Shown piece after piece: positions 16,291 to 25,029 of a stretch of 64,000 nucleotides of DNA (positions are counted from its first letter, which is position 1; each line of letters opens with the position of its first letter). The DNA is taken from positions 4,126,001 through 4,190,000 of the forward strand of contig NZ_CP042331.1 of the NCBI RefSeq assembly GCF_008253865.1. Reading direction: 5' to 3'. Made by a program: the position numbers and the translations under genes. The notes beneath the pieces are model-generated. The model was not told the DNA's origin and ran no database searches. It saw nothing but the letters and a program-made list of their open reading frames with translations. The stretch comes from Bosea sp. F3-2. GTDB taxonomy: Bacteria; Pseudomonadota; Alphaproteobacteria; Rhizobiales; Beijerinckiaceae.

Positions 16291-17268
16291 TCAGCCAGCG
16301 GCCGCCTGGCCAGCCTCCCAGCCGAGGATGGCGCGCTTGCGCGTCAGGCCCCAGTGATAGCCGGTGAGTGCGCCAGACTTGCCGATGACGCGGTGGCAAG
16401 GCACCACGAAGGAGATCGGGTTCTTGCCCACCGCCATGCCGACCGCGCGCGCCGCTGTTGGGCGGCCGATATGGTTGGCAACGTCGCCATAGGTCGTGGC
16501 GCAGCCGACCGGGATCCTGAGCAGCGTCTCCCAGACCCTGACTTCGAAATCGGTGCCGATCAGCACGACACGCAAGGGCGTCTCGGGAGTCCAGGCCTTG
16601 GGCTCGAAGATGCGGCCAGCATAGGGCGCCGTCAGAGCCGGATCGTAATGATAGTCGGCATGGGGCCAGCGCCGCATCATGTCGGCCAGTGCTTCGGCAC
16701 GCCCGCCCACGACCTTGCCGCCGTCGACGCTGTTCGAAACCCAGCCGAGCCCGGCAAGGCCACGATCAGTGACCACGATGAGCGCCTCGCCGAAGGGAGA
16801 GACATGGAAGCCGTAGGAGAGCTTCAGCCCCTCTCCGCCGAGCTTCCACTCGCCGGGCGACATCGCCTCATGCGTCACGAAGAGATCGTGCAGCCGGCCG
16901 GGGCCGGAAAGCCCGACCTCGAGCGCGGTGTCGAGGATGCTGGCGGAGGAGGCGAGCAGCCCCTTGGCATGGTCGAGCGTGATCGCCTGCAGGAAGGCTT
17001 TCGGCGTGAGGCCGCACCAGCGCCGGAAGAGATGATGGACATCGGTCGGAGTCGCGCCGGCCGCATCCGCGATCGCCTCGATCGTCGGCTGCTCGCGCCA
17101 GTTATGGGTGATGAAGGCCAGGATGCGGCGGACGGTGTCGTAGTCCGAGCCCGGCGCCACGGCGGGGAAATCGGCCTCGCTCGGCATGGCTTCGGCAGCG
17201 CGCGCCAGCACCGCATTGGAAAAGCGCGTCGGTGTCATCGCCGTTTTCATCGGAGCATGAGCGTTCAT
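16291..17268 (-). CDS. AraC HTH / methylated-DNA-[protein]-cysteine S-methyltransferase fusion
   Basis: The 325 residues contain an AraC-type helix-turn-helix (about 45-125, with IEAIADAAGATPTDVHHLFRRWCGLTPKAF) and a C-terminal O6-alkylguanine methyltransferase domain. The acceptor Cys291 is in VVPCHRVIG. It resembles Ada but lacks the N-terminal zinc domain that repairs methylphosphotriesters and switches Ada to an activator. It therefore repairs O6-methylguanine and may regulate in some other way. The start at 17268 was chosen for the strong GAGGTGAT upstream; a Met at 17319 is in frame but unsupported. Confidence 0.9.
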   Translation of the reverse strand: MNAHAPMKTAMTPTRFSNAVLARAAEAMPSEADFPAVAPGSDYDTVRRILAFITHNWREQPTIEAIADAAGATPTDVHHLFRRWCGLTPKAFLQAITLDHAKGLLASSASILDTALEVGLSGPGRLHDLFVTHEAMSPGEWKLGGEGLKLSYGFHVSPFGEALIVVTDRGLAGLGWVSNSVDGGKVVGGRAEALADMMRRWPHADYHYDPALTAPYAGRIFEPKAWTPETPLRVVLIGTDFEVRVWETLLRIPVGCATTYGDVANHIGRPTAARAVGMAVGKNPISFVVPCHRVIGKSGALTGYHWGLTRKRAILGWEAGQAAAG

Positions 17269-17386
17269 GAGTATCACCTCGCATCTGTCGTCATGATGCG
17301 AATCTAGGGCGCCAACCATGCCGTTCCCACCCGAAAGCTGACAAGGGCAGGCTTGCCACTGCTATAGCTTCCTGCGGCTGACCGTC

Positions 17387-17914
17387 TCAGAGTGCGCCGG
17401 AATCGGGGCCGCGCCGTGCGCGCGCCAGGGCCGTTCCCAGCGCATCGGCGAAGCCGGCACGCTCCTGCGGCGAGAGCGCGGTCGCGACCGCGACGCTCTG
17501 CCCGCGCGAGACCAGCGTGAGGCCGAGCAGGCCATAATCCTCGTCGGTCTGGCGTTCGAGCCGGGTCCAGGCCGGATTGAAACGCCAGATGGCCTCGCGG
17601 CCGCGATGCGAGACCTTGCGCAGGAAGATCTCCAGCGGCGTCACCACGATGCGCTCGAAAGCGCGGGCGTGGCGGAAGTTGACGTGGAAGGCGATGAAGA
17701 GCGCGAGCACGTCGAGGCCGAAGAAGCCGGCGACCGGCCACGCGCCGAGCACCACGAAGGGGATCGAGGAGATCACGCTCGCCAGAGACACCAGCGTCAT
17801 CACGATGCGGAAGCCGTTCTGGCCGAGCGAGCGATGCGGCGTGATCGTCGCGTCGAAGACCGGCCGCGTCATCGCGTCCGGGCTGTCGCTGACTGTGCTC
17901 TTGCCGGGGTCCAT
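17387..17914 (-). CDS. DUF2244 domain-containing membrane protein
   Basis: This 175-residue protein begins its conserved part with FDATITPHRSLGQNGFRIVM. It has two adjacent membrane helices (about residues 38-60 and 62-80) and a cytoplasmic domain with EIFLRKVSHRGREAIWRFNPAWTRLE. This matches DUF2244, an uncharacterised alphaproteobacterial inner-membrane family. It is divergent from nth with only 20 bp between starts, a pairing that is common in Rhizobiales. Confidence 0.88.
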   Translation of the reverse strand: MDPGKSTVSDSPDAMTRPVFDATITPHRSLGQNGFRIVMTLVSLASVISSIPFVVLGAWPVAGFFGLDVLALFIAFHVNFRHARAFERIVVTPLEIFLRKVSHRGREAIWRFNPAWTRLERQTDEDYGLLGLTLVSRGQSVAVATALSPQERAGFADALGTALARARRGPDSGAL

Positions 17915-17934
17915 AGCCGCATTATAACGCCGTC

Positions 17935-18648
17935 ATGGATCAGCAGAACAGGCCCGCGCGCGCCCGCGCCCCCGCCAAGCGCATCACTTCGACGGGATCT
18001 CGGGCGCGCGCGCGCAAGCCGGCCGAGATCCGCGAGATATTCGAGCGTTTCCGCGCCGCCAATCCAGAGCCCAAGGGCGAGCTGGAATCGGTGAACGCCT
18101 TCACCCTGCTGATTGCCGTCGTGCTCTCGGCACAGGCGACCGATGCCGGGGTCAACAAGGCGACGCGCAAGCTCTTCGCCATCGCCGACACGCCGGAGAA
18201 GATGCTGGCGCTCGGCGAGGACACGGTGCGTGAGCACATCAAGACGATCGGCCTCTACCGCAACAAGGCGAAGAACGTCATCGCCCTCTGCGAGAAACTG
18301 ATCGCTGCGTTCGGTGGGCAGGTGCCGACGACGCGCGAAGCCTTGGAAAGCCTGCCGGGCGTCGGCCGCAAGACGGCGAATGTCGTGCTCAACATCGCCT
18401 TCGGCGAGATCACCCACGCCGTCGACACCCATGTCTTCCGCGTCTCCAACCGGCTCCGGATCGCGCCGGGGAAGAACGTGCTGCAGGTCGAGCTCGGGCT
18501 GGAGAAGGCGATCCCGGAGGAGTTCGGCCGGCATGCCCATCACTGGCTGATCCTGCACGGACGCTACACCTGCAAGGCGCTCAGGCCCGAATGCGGGCGC
18601 TGCATCCAGAACGACCTCTGCGACTCTCCCGACAAGCGCGTTGCCTGA
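17935..18648 (+). CDS. nth: Endonuclease III
   Basis: This bifunctional DNA glycosylase/AP lyase removes oxidised pyrimidines. The 237 residues include the helix-hairpin-helix with the catalytic Lys (LPGVGRKTANVV), the catalytic Asp in HAVDTHVFRVSNR, and the C-terminal [4Fe-4S] ligands in the pattern C-x6-C-x2-C-x5-C (CKALRPECGRCIQNDLC). An N-terminal basic extension of about 30 residues is usual in alphaproteobacteria. The start lies 20 bp from the divergent DUF2244 gene. Confidence 0.96.
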   Translation: MDQQNRPARARAPAKRITSTGSRARARKPAEIREIFERFRAANPEPKGELESVNAFTLLIAVVLSAQATDAGVNKATRKLFAIADTPEKMLALGEDTVREHIKTIGLYRNKAKNVIALCEKLIAAFGGQVPTTREALESLPGVGRKTANVVLNIAFGEITHAVDTHVFRVSNRLRIAPGKNVLQVELGLEKAIPEEFGRHAHHWLILHGRYTCKALRPECGRCIQNDLCDSPDKRVA

Positions 18649-18777
18649 ACGTTCCGCCTTGATCCTTGGTCTGCTTGACAGCCTCCAGCGGCTGGGCTGA
18701 GCTTCGTGCGCCGGACGCCTTGGAGGCTCGGAGAAGCCTGAGAGTCTGCGGCAGAGGAAGCTCAGGAGGTCAGTGTG

Positions 18778-19824
18778 ATGAAGCGTTTCGTCCTCGCGGC
18801 GAGCATCGCCGTTGCCGCCATTTCCATTCATGCTGGCGCCTTCGCCCAGTCGAAAGGCCCGGTCATCGGGGTGAGCTGGTCTAACTTCCAGGAAGAACGC
18901 TGGAAGACCGACGAGGCTGCGATGAAAGCGGCGATCGAGAAGGCCGGCGGCACCTATCTCTCGGCGGATGCGCAGTCATCGCCGGCCAAGCAGCTCACCG
19001 ACGTCGAAAGCCTGATCGCGCGCGGCGCCAAGGCGATCATCGTGCTGGCGCAGGACGCGCAGGCCATTCGCCCGGCCGTCGAGAAGGCGGTGAACGAGGG
19101 CATCGGCGTGGTCGGCTATGACCGCCTGATCGAGATTCCGCAGGCCTTCTACCTGACCTTCGACAATGTCGAGGTCGGCCGAATGATGGCGCGCGAGATC
19201 CAGAAGGCGAAGCCGGAGGGCAACTACGTCTTCATCAAGGGCTCGAGCTCCGATCCCAATGCCAATTTCCTCTACCAGGGCTCGATCGAGGTGCTGAAAC
19301 CGGCCATCGACGGCGGCAAGATCAAGAATGTCGGTGAAGCCTTCACCGATGGCTGGCTGCCAGCCAACGCCCAGCGCAACATGGAACAGATCCTGACGCG
19401 CAACCAGAACAAGGTCGATGCCGTGATCGCCGCCAATGACGGCACGGCGGGCGGCGCCATCGCGGCATTGGCTGCGCAGGGCCTCTCCGGCTCCGTGCCG
19501 GTCTCCGGTCAGGACGCCGACCGCGCAGCATTGAACCGCGTCGCACTGGGCACGCAGACCGTGACGATCTGGAAGGATGCGCGCGAGCTCGGGCGCAACG
19601 CCGCCGAGATCGCGGTCAAGCTCGCCGGCGGCGCCAAGCTCTCCGAAATTCCGGGTTCGGCAGCCTGGGACCAGGGCCCGACCAAGCAGAAGATGACGGC
19701 GCTCTTCCTCAAGCCCGTGCCGGTGACGAAGGACAATCTCAACGCCGTGATCGAAGCCGGCTGGGCGCCGAAATCGGCGGTCTGCCAGGGCGTCGCGGCG
19801 GGCAAGGTCAAGGCCTGTGACTAG
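18778..19824 (+). CDS. xylF: D-xylose ABC transporter substrate-binding protein
   Basis: This periplasmic binding protein of the sugar type I class has a signal peptide cut after AFA (residue 23). The mature protein is about 325 residues. IGVSWSNFQEERWKTDEAAMKAAIEKAGGTY and VVGYDRLIEIPQAFYLTFDNVEVGRMMA are characteristic of XylF. AGGAGG lies eight bases before the ATG at 18778; a GTG directly before it could also be used. It heads xylF-xylH-xylG and is separated from xylH by a strong hairpin that may keep its mRNA more abundant. Confidence 0.92.
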   Translation: MKRFVLAASIAVAAISIHAGAFAQSKGPVIGVSWSNFQEERWKTDEAAMKAAIEKAGGTYLSADAQSSPAKQLTDVESLIARGAKAIIVLAQDAQAIRPAVEKAVNEGIGVVGYDRLIEIPQAFYLTFDNVEVGRMMAREIQKAKPEGNYVFIKGSSSDPNANFLYQGSIEVLKPAIDGGKIKNVGEAFTDGWLPANAQRNMEQILTRNQNKVDAVIAANDGTAGGAIAALAAQGLSGSVPVSGQDADRAALNRVALGTQTVTIWKDARELGRNAAEIAVKLAGGAKLSEIPGSAAWDQGPTKQKMTALFLKPVPVTKDNLNAVIEAGWAPKSAVCQGVAAGKVKACD

Positions 19825-19883
19825 AGCAGGCTGCGAAAAAGTGGGAACCGGTTTTTCGCAAGAAGCCTGCTCCAGATTTTTTG
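19824..19883 (+). terminator. Strong hairpin plus T-run between xylF and xylH (partial terminator or stabiliser)
   Basis: GAGCAGGCT pairs with AGCCTGCTC, and inside it GCGAAAAA pairs with TTTTTCGC, leaving an 11-nt loop. It is followed at 19876 by GATTTTTT. Starting one base after the xylF stop, it could end most transcripts and so favour the binding protein over the membrane parts. The same kind of element (CTAGAGC border, GAAAAAGTGGG arm) recurs near 22622 and 51899, so it is also a dispersed repeat. Confidence 0.65.
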
Positions 19884-19917
19884 TGAGAGACGGATTCAGA
19901 TCTCAGATGGGGTCGCG

Positions 19918-21246
19918 ATGCGATCCCTTCTGAGATCATCCGGCTCTGAAGCCGCGCCAGCGCCGGCCAACCCGGTGCAGGATGAGCGCAGCCTTGCCGA
20001 TCGTCTGCGCGAGATCGAGTTCGATCCGCGCATGATCGGCATGGTCGCCGCGCTGGCCGTCATCTGGCTCGGCTTCAACTGGCTGTCCGATGGCGCCTTC
20101 CTGACGCCGCGCAACCTGTGGAACCTCTGGGTCCAGACCGCCTCGATCGCGATCATGGCCTGCGGCATGGTGCTGGTCATCGTCACCCGCAACATCGACC
20201 TCTCGGTCGGCTCGATGCTCGGCTTCGTCGGCATGGTGGTCGGGCTGGTGCAGGTCCGGCTCCTGCCCGAGATCTGGGGCTTCGAACATCCGCTGACCTG
20301 GCTGGTCAGCCTGCTCGTCGCGATGTGTCTCGGCGGGCTCGTCGGCTTGCTGCAGGGCGCGCTGATCGCCTATCTCGCCATCCCTTCCTTCATCGTCACG
20401 CTCGGCGGGCTGCTGGTCTGGCGCGGCGCTGCCTGGTGGGTGACGCAGGGACAGACGATCGCGCCGATGGATTCGCGCTTCCGCCCGCTCGGCGGCGGCG
20501 TCGAGGGAGCGATCGGCACGAGCGCTTCCTGGGCGATCGGCATCGCGCTCTGCGCGGCGATCTGCGTCGGTGCGGCGCTGATCCGGCGCCGGCGCAAGCG
20601 CTTCGGCTTCGTGCTGCGCCCGCTCTGGGCCGAGATCGCGATCGCCGGGCTCGGCTGCGCCGCGGTGCTGGCGATGGTGATGGTGGCAAACGCCTATGCG
20701 CTGCCGGCCGGCATCGCGCGGCGGATCACCGAGGCGAAGGGCGGAACCTGGCCCGCAGGCGGCCTCATCATCGGCCATGGGCTCGCCGTGCCGGTGCTGA
20801 TCGCGCTCGGCGTCGGCGTCGTCATCACCTTCCTCGCCAACCGCCTGCGCTTCGGCCGCTATGTCTTCGCGATCGGCGGCAATCCTGAAGCCGCGCAGCT
20901 CTCCGGCGTGAACACGCGCAAGGTGCTGATGCTGGTCTTCGGGCTGATGGGCATGCTTGTCGGCATCTCGGCCTGCATCTCGACGGCGCGCCTCAACGCC
21001 GCGACCAACGCCGCCGGCACGCTGGACGAGCTCTATGTCATCGCCGCCGCGGTGATCGGCGGCACCTCACTTGCCGGCGGCGTCGGCACCGTCGCGGGTG
21101 CGATGCTCGGCGCGCTGGTGATGCAGTCGCTGCAGTCCGGCATGGTGCTGATCGGCGTCGACGCACCGCTGCAAAACATTGTCGTCGGCATCGTCCTCGT
21201 CCTCGCTGTCTGGCTCGACGGGGTCTACCGCAAGCGGCTGAGCTGA
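19918..21246 (+). CDS. xylH: Sugar (xylose) ABC transporter permease
   Basis: This 442-residue inner-membrane permease of the RbsC/XylH class has about 11-14 hydrophobic segments. The long form (over 400 residues, with the extra hydrophobic insert around 200-260) is typical of XylH, while RbsC is about 320. NIDLSVGSMLGFVGM and the C-terminal GNPEAAQLSGVNTRKVLMLVFGLMG are family marks. It lies 93 bp after xylF, across a hairpin, and ten bp before the ATPase gene. Confidence 0.93.
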   Translation: MRSLLRSSGSEAAPAPANPVQDERSLADRLREIEFDPRMIGMVAALAVIWLGFNWLSDGAFLTPRNLWNLWVQTASIAIMACGMVLVIVTRNIDLSVGSMLGFVGMVVGLVQVRLLPEIWGFEHPLTWLVSLLVAMCLGGLVGLLQGALIAYLAIPSFIVTLGGLLVWRGAAWWVTQGQTIAPMDSRFRPLGGGVEGAIGTSASWAIGIALCAAICVGAALIRRRRKRFGFVLRPLWAEIAIAGLGCAAVLAMVMVANAYALPAGIARRITEAKGGTWPAGGLIIGHGLAVPVLIALGVGVVITFLANRLRFGRYVFAIGGNPEAAQLSGVNTRKVLMLVFGLMGMLVGISACISTARLNAATNAAGTLDELYVIAAAVIGGTSLAGGVGTVAGAMLGALVMQSLQSGMVLIGVDAPLQNIVVGIVLVLAVWLDGVYRKRLS

Positions 21247-21256
21247 GGAGGAAGCG

Positions 21257-22075
21257 ATGAGCATCGCGGAACCGGCTGTTCTCGCCGACACCCATCCCGG
21301 CCAGGGCACTCCGTTGATCGAGATGCGCGACATCTCGATCGCCTTCGGCGGCATCAAGGCGGTCGATGGCGCAAGCGTCGACCTGATGCCGGGCGAGGTT
21401 GTCGGCCTCCTCGGCCATAACGGCGCCGGCAAGTCGACGCTGATCAAGATCCTGTCGGGCGCCTATCGGGCCGATGCCGGCACTATCCATGTGAATGGCG
21501 AGGAAGCCGCGATCACGAGCCCGCGCGACGCCAAGCGCCATGGCATCGAGACGATCTACCAGACGCTCGCGCTCGCCGATAACGTCGACGCCGCCGCCAA
21601 CATCTTCCTCGGCCGCGAACTGCTGACCGGCTGGGGCACGCTCGACGATGCGACGATGGAGTCGGAGACCCGCAAGGTGATGGGCCGGCTCAATCCGCAT
21701 TTCCGCCGCTTCAAGGAGCCGGTGAAGGCGCTCTCGGGCGGCCAGCGCCAGTCGGTCGCCATCGCCCGCGCCATTTACTTCAACGCCCGCGTGCTGATCA
21801 TGGACGAGCCTACTGCCGCGCTGGGCCCAGCCGAGACGAAGCAGGTGGCGGAACTCATCCTCCAGTTGAAGAAGCAGGGCATCGGCATCTTCCTGATCAG
21901 CCACGACCTGCACGATGTCTTCGACCTCGCGGACCGCGTCACGGTGATGAAGAATGGCAAGGTCGTCGGCACGGCGCGCACCGCCGACGTTACCCAGGAC
22001 GAGGTGCTGGGCATGATCATCTCAGGCAAATGCCCGCCGGCCGCAGTGGCAGGCCCCGGCGCGCTACGCAACTAG
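21257..22075 (+). CDS. xylG: Sugar ABC transporter ATP-binding protein (single-domain)
   Basis: The 272 residues hold one ABC domain: Walker A GHNGAGKST, signature LSGGQRQSVAIARA, Walker B VLIMDEPTAALG and the switch His in ISHDLHDVF. Enteric XylG has two fused ABC domains (over 500 residues); the single-domain form is usual in Rhizobiales (FrcA-like) and would work as a homodimer. AGGAGG precedes the ATG. The operon lacks xylose isomerase and kinase genes in this window, so the sugar is inferred from the binding protein. Confidence 0.9.
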   Translation: MSIAEPAVLADTHPGQGTPLIEMRDISIAFGGIKAVDGASVDLMPGEVVGLLGHNGAGKSTLIKILSGAYRADAGTIHVNGEEAAITSPRDAKRHGIETIYQTLALADNVDAAANIFLGRELLTGWGTLDDATMESETRKVMGRLNPHFRRFKEPVKALSGGQRQSVAIARAIYFNARVLIMDEPTAALGPAETKQVAELILQLKKQGIGIFLISHDLHDVFDLADRVTVMKNGKVVGTARTADVTQDEVLGMIISGKCPPAAVAGPGALRN

Positions 22076-22120
22076 ATCGCGCCGGGACCTTTTCTGAAGC
22101 GGCGGGGAGCGCGAAGCTCC

Positions 22121-22483
22121 TCAGGCCGTCGCGTGGGGCTCGTGCCGATAATCCCAGACCGCCCAGGCCGAGATCGCCGCAGTCAGCAGGCCGACGACCA
22201 TGTGAGGCCAGAAAGCGCGGAGGTTACCGGTGAAGCCGAGCATCCAGGGCGAGGCCACCAGCCAGAGTCCGAGCGCGAGATTCAGCCATTCCTCCCATTC
22301 GGCGAAGGCCGAAAGCGCGGCGACGGCAATCACAGCGAGAGCCACGCCGACGATCCAGGCATTGCGCGTCGGCAGGAAGTCACCGACGAAGCCCATGTAC
22401 CATGGTGAGAAGAACAGCAGCACGGCCAGGATCAGATTACACCAGTCCTGTGGTCGCCTGGCGTTCGTATTCGCGGTCCACAT
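22121..22483 (-). CDS. SPW-repeat membrane protein
   Basis: The 120 residues hold two SPW repeats: FFSPWYMGFVGD and VASPWMLGFTGN, each within a pair of membrane helices (four helices in all). The start at 22483 has GGAGGTGATC directly upstream, which rules out the Met at 22495. The family is small and functionally uncharacterised. It has a near-consensus promoter at 22550-22578, giving a short leader with a GCCTC/GAGGC hairpin. Confidence 0.9.
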   Translation of the reverse strand: MWTANTNARRPQDWCNLILAVLLFFSPWYMGFVGDFLPTRNAWIVGVALAVIAVAALSAFAEWEEWLNLALGLWLVASPWMLGFTGNLRAFWPHMVVGLLTAAISAWAVWDYRHEPHATA

Positions 22484-22549
22484 GATCACCTCCATTGGTG
22501 ACGATCATCCAACCACTACGCCTCACGCACGAGGCGCTTGGTGATTTTT

Positions 22550-22578
22550 ATTATACGCTTAGGTTAGCAATAGTTCAA
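22550..22578 (-). promoter_or_regulatory. Near-consensus sigma-70 promoter for the SPW gene
   Basis: On the minus strand TTGAAC, a 17-bp spacer and TATAAT lie upstream of the SPW-protein start. The predicted transcript starts near 22542, about 60 bases before the ATG. The AT-rich patch stands out in an otherwise GC-rich gap. Confidence 0.7.
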
Positions 22579-22621
22579 GAACAGACTGAGAACGACCGAC
22601 GGCCGGTCCACTGTCCGTCGG

Positions 22622-22739
22622 CTAGAGCCGGATCCGATCAGGTTGAAACAACCTGATCGGTGAATCCGTCTCTAAACTTAAGTGAGAGAACGCGTTCTCC
22701 GACCTGACTGCGTTGCAGTCAGATCGGCGCGTGCTCTAG
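22622..22739. repeat. Long palindromic repeat, family E, bounded by CTAGAGC/GCTCTAG
   Basis: The element has inverted ends CTAGAGC and GCTCTAG and inner hairpins GATCAGGTTG-aaa-CAACCTGATC, GAGAACGC/GCGTTCTC and CTGACTGC/GCAGTCAG. It fills most of the 308-bp gap between the SPW-protein gene and the end of the phytase-like gene. The rest of that gap is the SPW promoter; I see no gene in it. Confidence 0.75.
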
Positions 22740-22791
22740 AACAGCGTCAGCCGCACCGCCACGCTCCACCGAGCCGGCGATGCGGGCGATC

Positions 22792-24150
22792 TCACTTCGC
22801 GTCGAGCAATTCCTTCACCGAGAGCAGGACGAGCTCGTTGTCATCAGCCTTCTTCGGATCGCGCGAGGAGGAGAACGGCAGGTTGTTGTCATTGCCGACG
22901 ACGATGATGCCGCCCGCGCGGTCGACGACGTCGACGTTCTCGATGGTGAAGAAGGGGAAGGGCAGGACACCGTCGATGGCGCCCTGCTTTGCCTTCTTGT
23001 CCGGATCGGCGATCTTCATCAGGTCGATATAGCCGACCTTGCGCACCGGCTTGCCGGTATTGGCCTCGGTCATTTCGATCTTCACGATGCGCTTGAACTT
23101 GGCGAGCTCGTGGAAGCAGTCCGGGCCCTTCTGGCCGGCGGCACAGGCCCTGTCGGCGGTGCCTTCGCCGTTATCCCTCTCAATGATGAGCGCTGTCGTG
23201 CCGTCGATCATGTTGAAGTCGCCGATGGCGTTGCCCTTCTGCTCGAGCGGGTAAAACCAGGAGCGGCCGGTCCACTTCTCGTTGGCGACATCGAACTCGA
23301 GGATGCGCAGCACCTCCTTGCCGTTGACTTCCTCGAAGCCATTGGCCTCGGCATTCCAGAGCGGACCCTCGAGCAGCGGGTAGAGGAAGCGGCCATCCGG
23401 CGACTGGGCCATGCCCTCGAAACCCTTGGAACGGCGGACATTGAAGGCGACGGACTGGTTCGGCGCGCCCGGAGTGGTGACGGCGTAGTGGTCGGGCGAG
23501 CGGGCCGTCTTGCCGTCGACCTGCGTCTCGAACACCGCCTCGACCTTGCCGTTGGCATCGACCCGGATGAGATAGGGGCCGAACTCCTCACCGATCCAGT
23601 ACTTGCCACCGATCGGCTGGATCGATTCCGGGTCGAAATCGGCGCCGGTCAGATAGCGCTTCTCCGTGCCCTCATGGACGATGCGGAACGGCACCTTCTT
23701 GTCGGGATCGTGCAGGAAGGTGGTCGAGAGACGCTCGATCGCACCCTTGTCGAAGTCGGCCTTGAGGCGGTGGAAGAACAGCATCGCGTCGGGCGAGTTC
23801 ACCTTGGAGCCGAAGCCATTGTCGGTCAGGACCAAGAACTCGCCGTTGCCGAGCGAGCGGATGCCGGAGAAACCCTGGACCGGCTGGCCGGCGAAGGGGG
23901 TGGAAAGGCCGGTCGGCCGGCCGCCCGAGGTTCCCATCACCGAGCCGACGGCTTCGACGCGCTTGCCCGGCGTGACGAACTTGCCCGAGACCTTCAGATC
24001 CGCCGGCGCATCGGCCGGGGCCGGAATGATGGTGTTGGCCGGCAGCAGCGCATGGCCGAGGAGCTTGGCCGGAAACTCCTTCGGCGCGTCCTGCGCGCCG
24101 GCAAGGATGGTCGATGACAGAAGCAGGGCTGCGGCAAGGGCGAGGCGCAT
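22792..24150 (-). CDS. Secreted phytase-like (esterase-like) beta-propeller protein
   Basis: This 452-residue protein has a signal peptide (MRLALAAALLLSSTILAGA) and the 'esterase-like activity of phytase' domain across nearly all the rest. Family segments include FSGIRSLGNGEFLVLTDNGFGSK, GADFDPESIQPIGGKYWIGEEFGPYL and RSKGFEGMAQSPDGRFLYPLLEG. The fold is a calcium-dependent propeller related to alkaline phytases; the true substrate is unproven. It has its own transcription unit, preceded by 143 bp. I see no convincing Pho box there. Confidence 0.88.
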   Translation of the reverse strand: MRLALAAALLLSSTILAGAQDAPKEFPAKLLGHALLPANTIIPAPADAPADLKVSGKFVTPGKRVEAVGSVMGTSGGRPTGLSTPFAGQPVQGFSGIRSLGNGEFLVLTDNGFGSKVNSPDAMLFFHRLKADFDKGAIERLSTTFLHDPDKKVPFRIVHEGTEKRYLTGADFDPESIQPIGGKYWIGEEFGPYLIRVDANGKVEAVFETQVDGKTARSPDHYAVTTPGAPNQSVAFNVRRSKGFEGMAQSPDGRFLYPLLEGPLWNAEANGFEEVNGKEVLRILEFDVANEKWTGRSWFYPLEQKGNAIGDFNMIDGTTALIIERDNGEGTADRACAAGQKGPDCFHELAKFKRIVKIEMTEANTGKPVRKVGYIDLMKIADPDKKAKQGAIDGVLPFPFFTIENVDVVDRAGGIIVVGNDNNLPFSSSRDPKKADDNELVLLSVKELLDAK

Positions 24151-24293
24151 GGGGCACTCCGGCGCGAGAAAGGAACGCAGCCGAATTGGCTCTTGAGCAT
24201 TTCACCGCCACGACAGGGCCGTAACGGTTGGGTGACGGAGCACGGAAGAGGGGTCCACCGACCTTCTTCTGTCGACGCCTCTGGGTTCTGGCC

Positions 24294-24923
24294 TCATCCG
24301 GTCAGCTCGGCGACAAGCTCTGCATAGTCGTCGAAAACCAGATCCGGCCCCCGCGCCCGCAATGAGACGCCCGTATTGTAGCCGAAGGTGACGACGCCGG
24401 AAGCGACACCGGCCCGTCGCGCCGCTTCGATGTCGCGGACTTCATCGCCGATGGCGATGGCGCGTCGTCTGTCGATGTCGAGGCGCTTGAGAACAGCCCT
24501 GAATTTCGCGCTCTTCCCCCACAGGGACGCCTCGCAATCGAAGTGGCTGACATGAGCGGCGGCCGGCCCGAGCGCGCGGCGAATGGTGTCTTCGCCATTG
24601 GAGCTGACGATGGCGAGCGTGATGTTGCGCGCCGTCAAGGCGGCGAGCATCGCTTCGACGCCGGGAAAGAGAGCGACGGCGTCGCGGCTATCGGCGCTGA
24701 GCCGGCGCATATGCAGCGCGATGGCCGGCATCTTCCACATCGGAACCCTGAGCCGGGCGATGATCTCGCGCGGTCCCAGAGCGCGCAGCTCGTCGATTTC
24801 GTTCGGCGCGACCTCCCGAAAGCCAAATCGTCGCGCAGTTTGATTGAGCACCGAGCAAAACCACGGAAAGCTGTCGGCCAGCGTTCCATCGAAATCGAAT
24901 ATTGCAAGCGAGTAGGGGGGCAT
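24294..24923 (-). CDS. HAD-family hydrolase (phosphoglycolate phosphatase-like)
   Basis: This 209-residue HAD phosphatase has motif I FDFDGTLADS near the N-terminus (residues 9-18), motif II IVSSNG, the motif III Lys region and motif IV GDEVRDIEAA. The alpha-helical cap between motifs I and II (about 65 residues) puts it in the Gph-like C1 subclass. The substrate is unknown. It sits alone between the phytase-like gene and the end of the nucleoside operon, from which a strong hairpin separates it. Confidence 0.85.
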   Translation of the reverse strand: MPPYSLAIFDFDGTLADSFPWFCSVLNQTARRFGFREVAPNEIDELRALGPREIIARLRVPMWKMPAIALHMRRLSADSRDAVALFPGVEAMLAALTARNITLAIVSSNGEDTIRRALGPAAAHVSHFDCEASLWGKSAKFRAVLKRLDIDRRRAIAIGDEVRDIEAARRAGVASGVVTFGYNTGVSLRARGPDLVFDDYAELVAELTG

Positions 24924-24981
24924 CGGGCACCGTCGCGGGTTGCACGGTCAATGCCTGCGCCCCGCGTGAGCGTCAATCCGG

Positions 24982-25018
24982 AGGGTCACAGGGGCGACCC
25001 TGTCGCCCCTGTGACCCT
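24982..25018 (-). terminator. Perfect 17-bp hairpin ending the nucleoside operon
   Basis: AGGGTCACAGGGGCGAC is followed by three bases and then its exact reverse complement. It lies 12 bases past the ghrA stop. No T-run follows on the minus strand, so it may stop RNA polymerase with Rho or protect the 3' end of the long message. Confidence 0.6.
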
Positions 25019-25029
25019 GCGCTTCCCCT

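Noticed and set aside
24151..24293. Pho box upstream of the phytase-like gene
   Set aside because: Only loose CGTCACC and CTGTCGT matches without the 11-bp period; not convincing beside the clear box at 14768.
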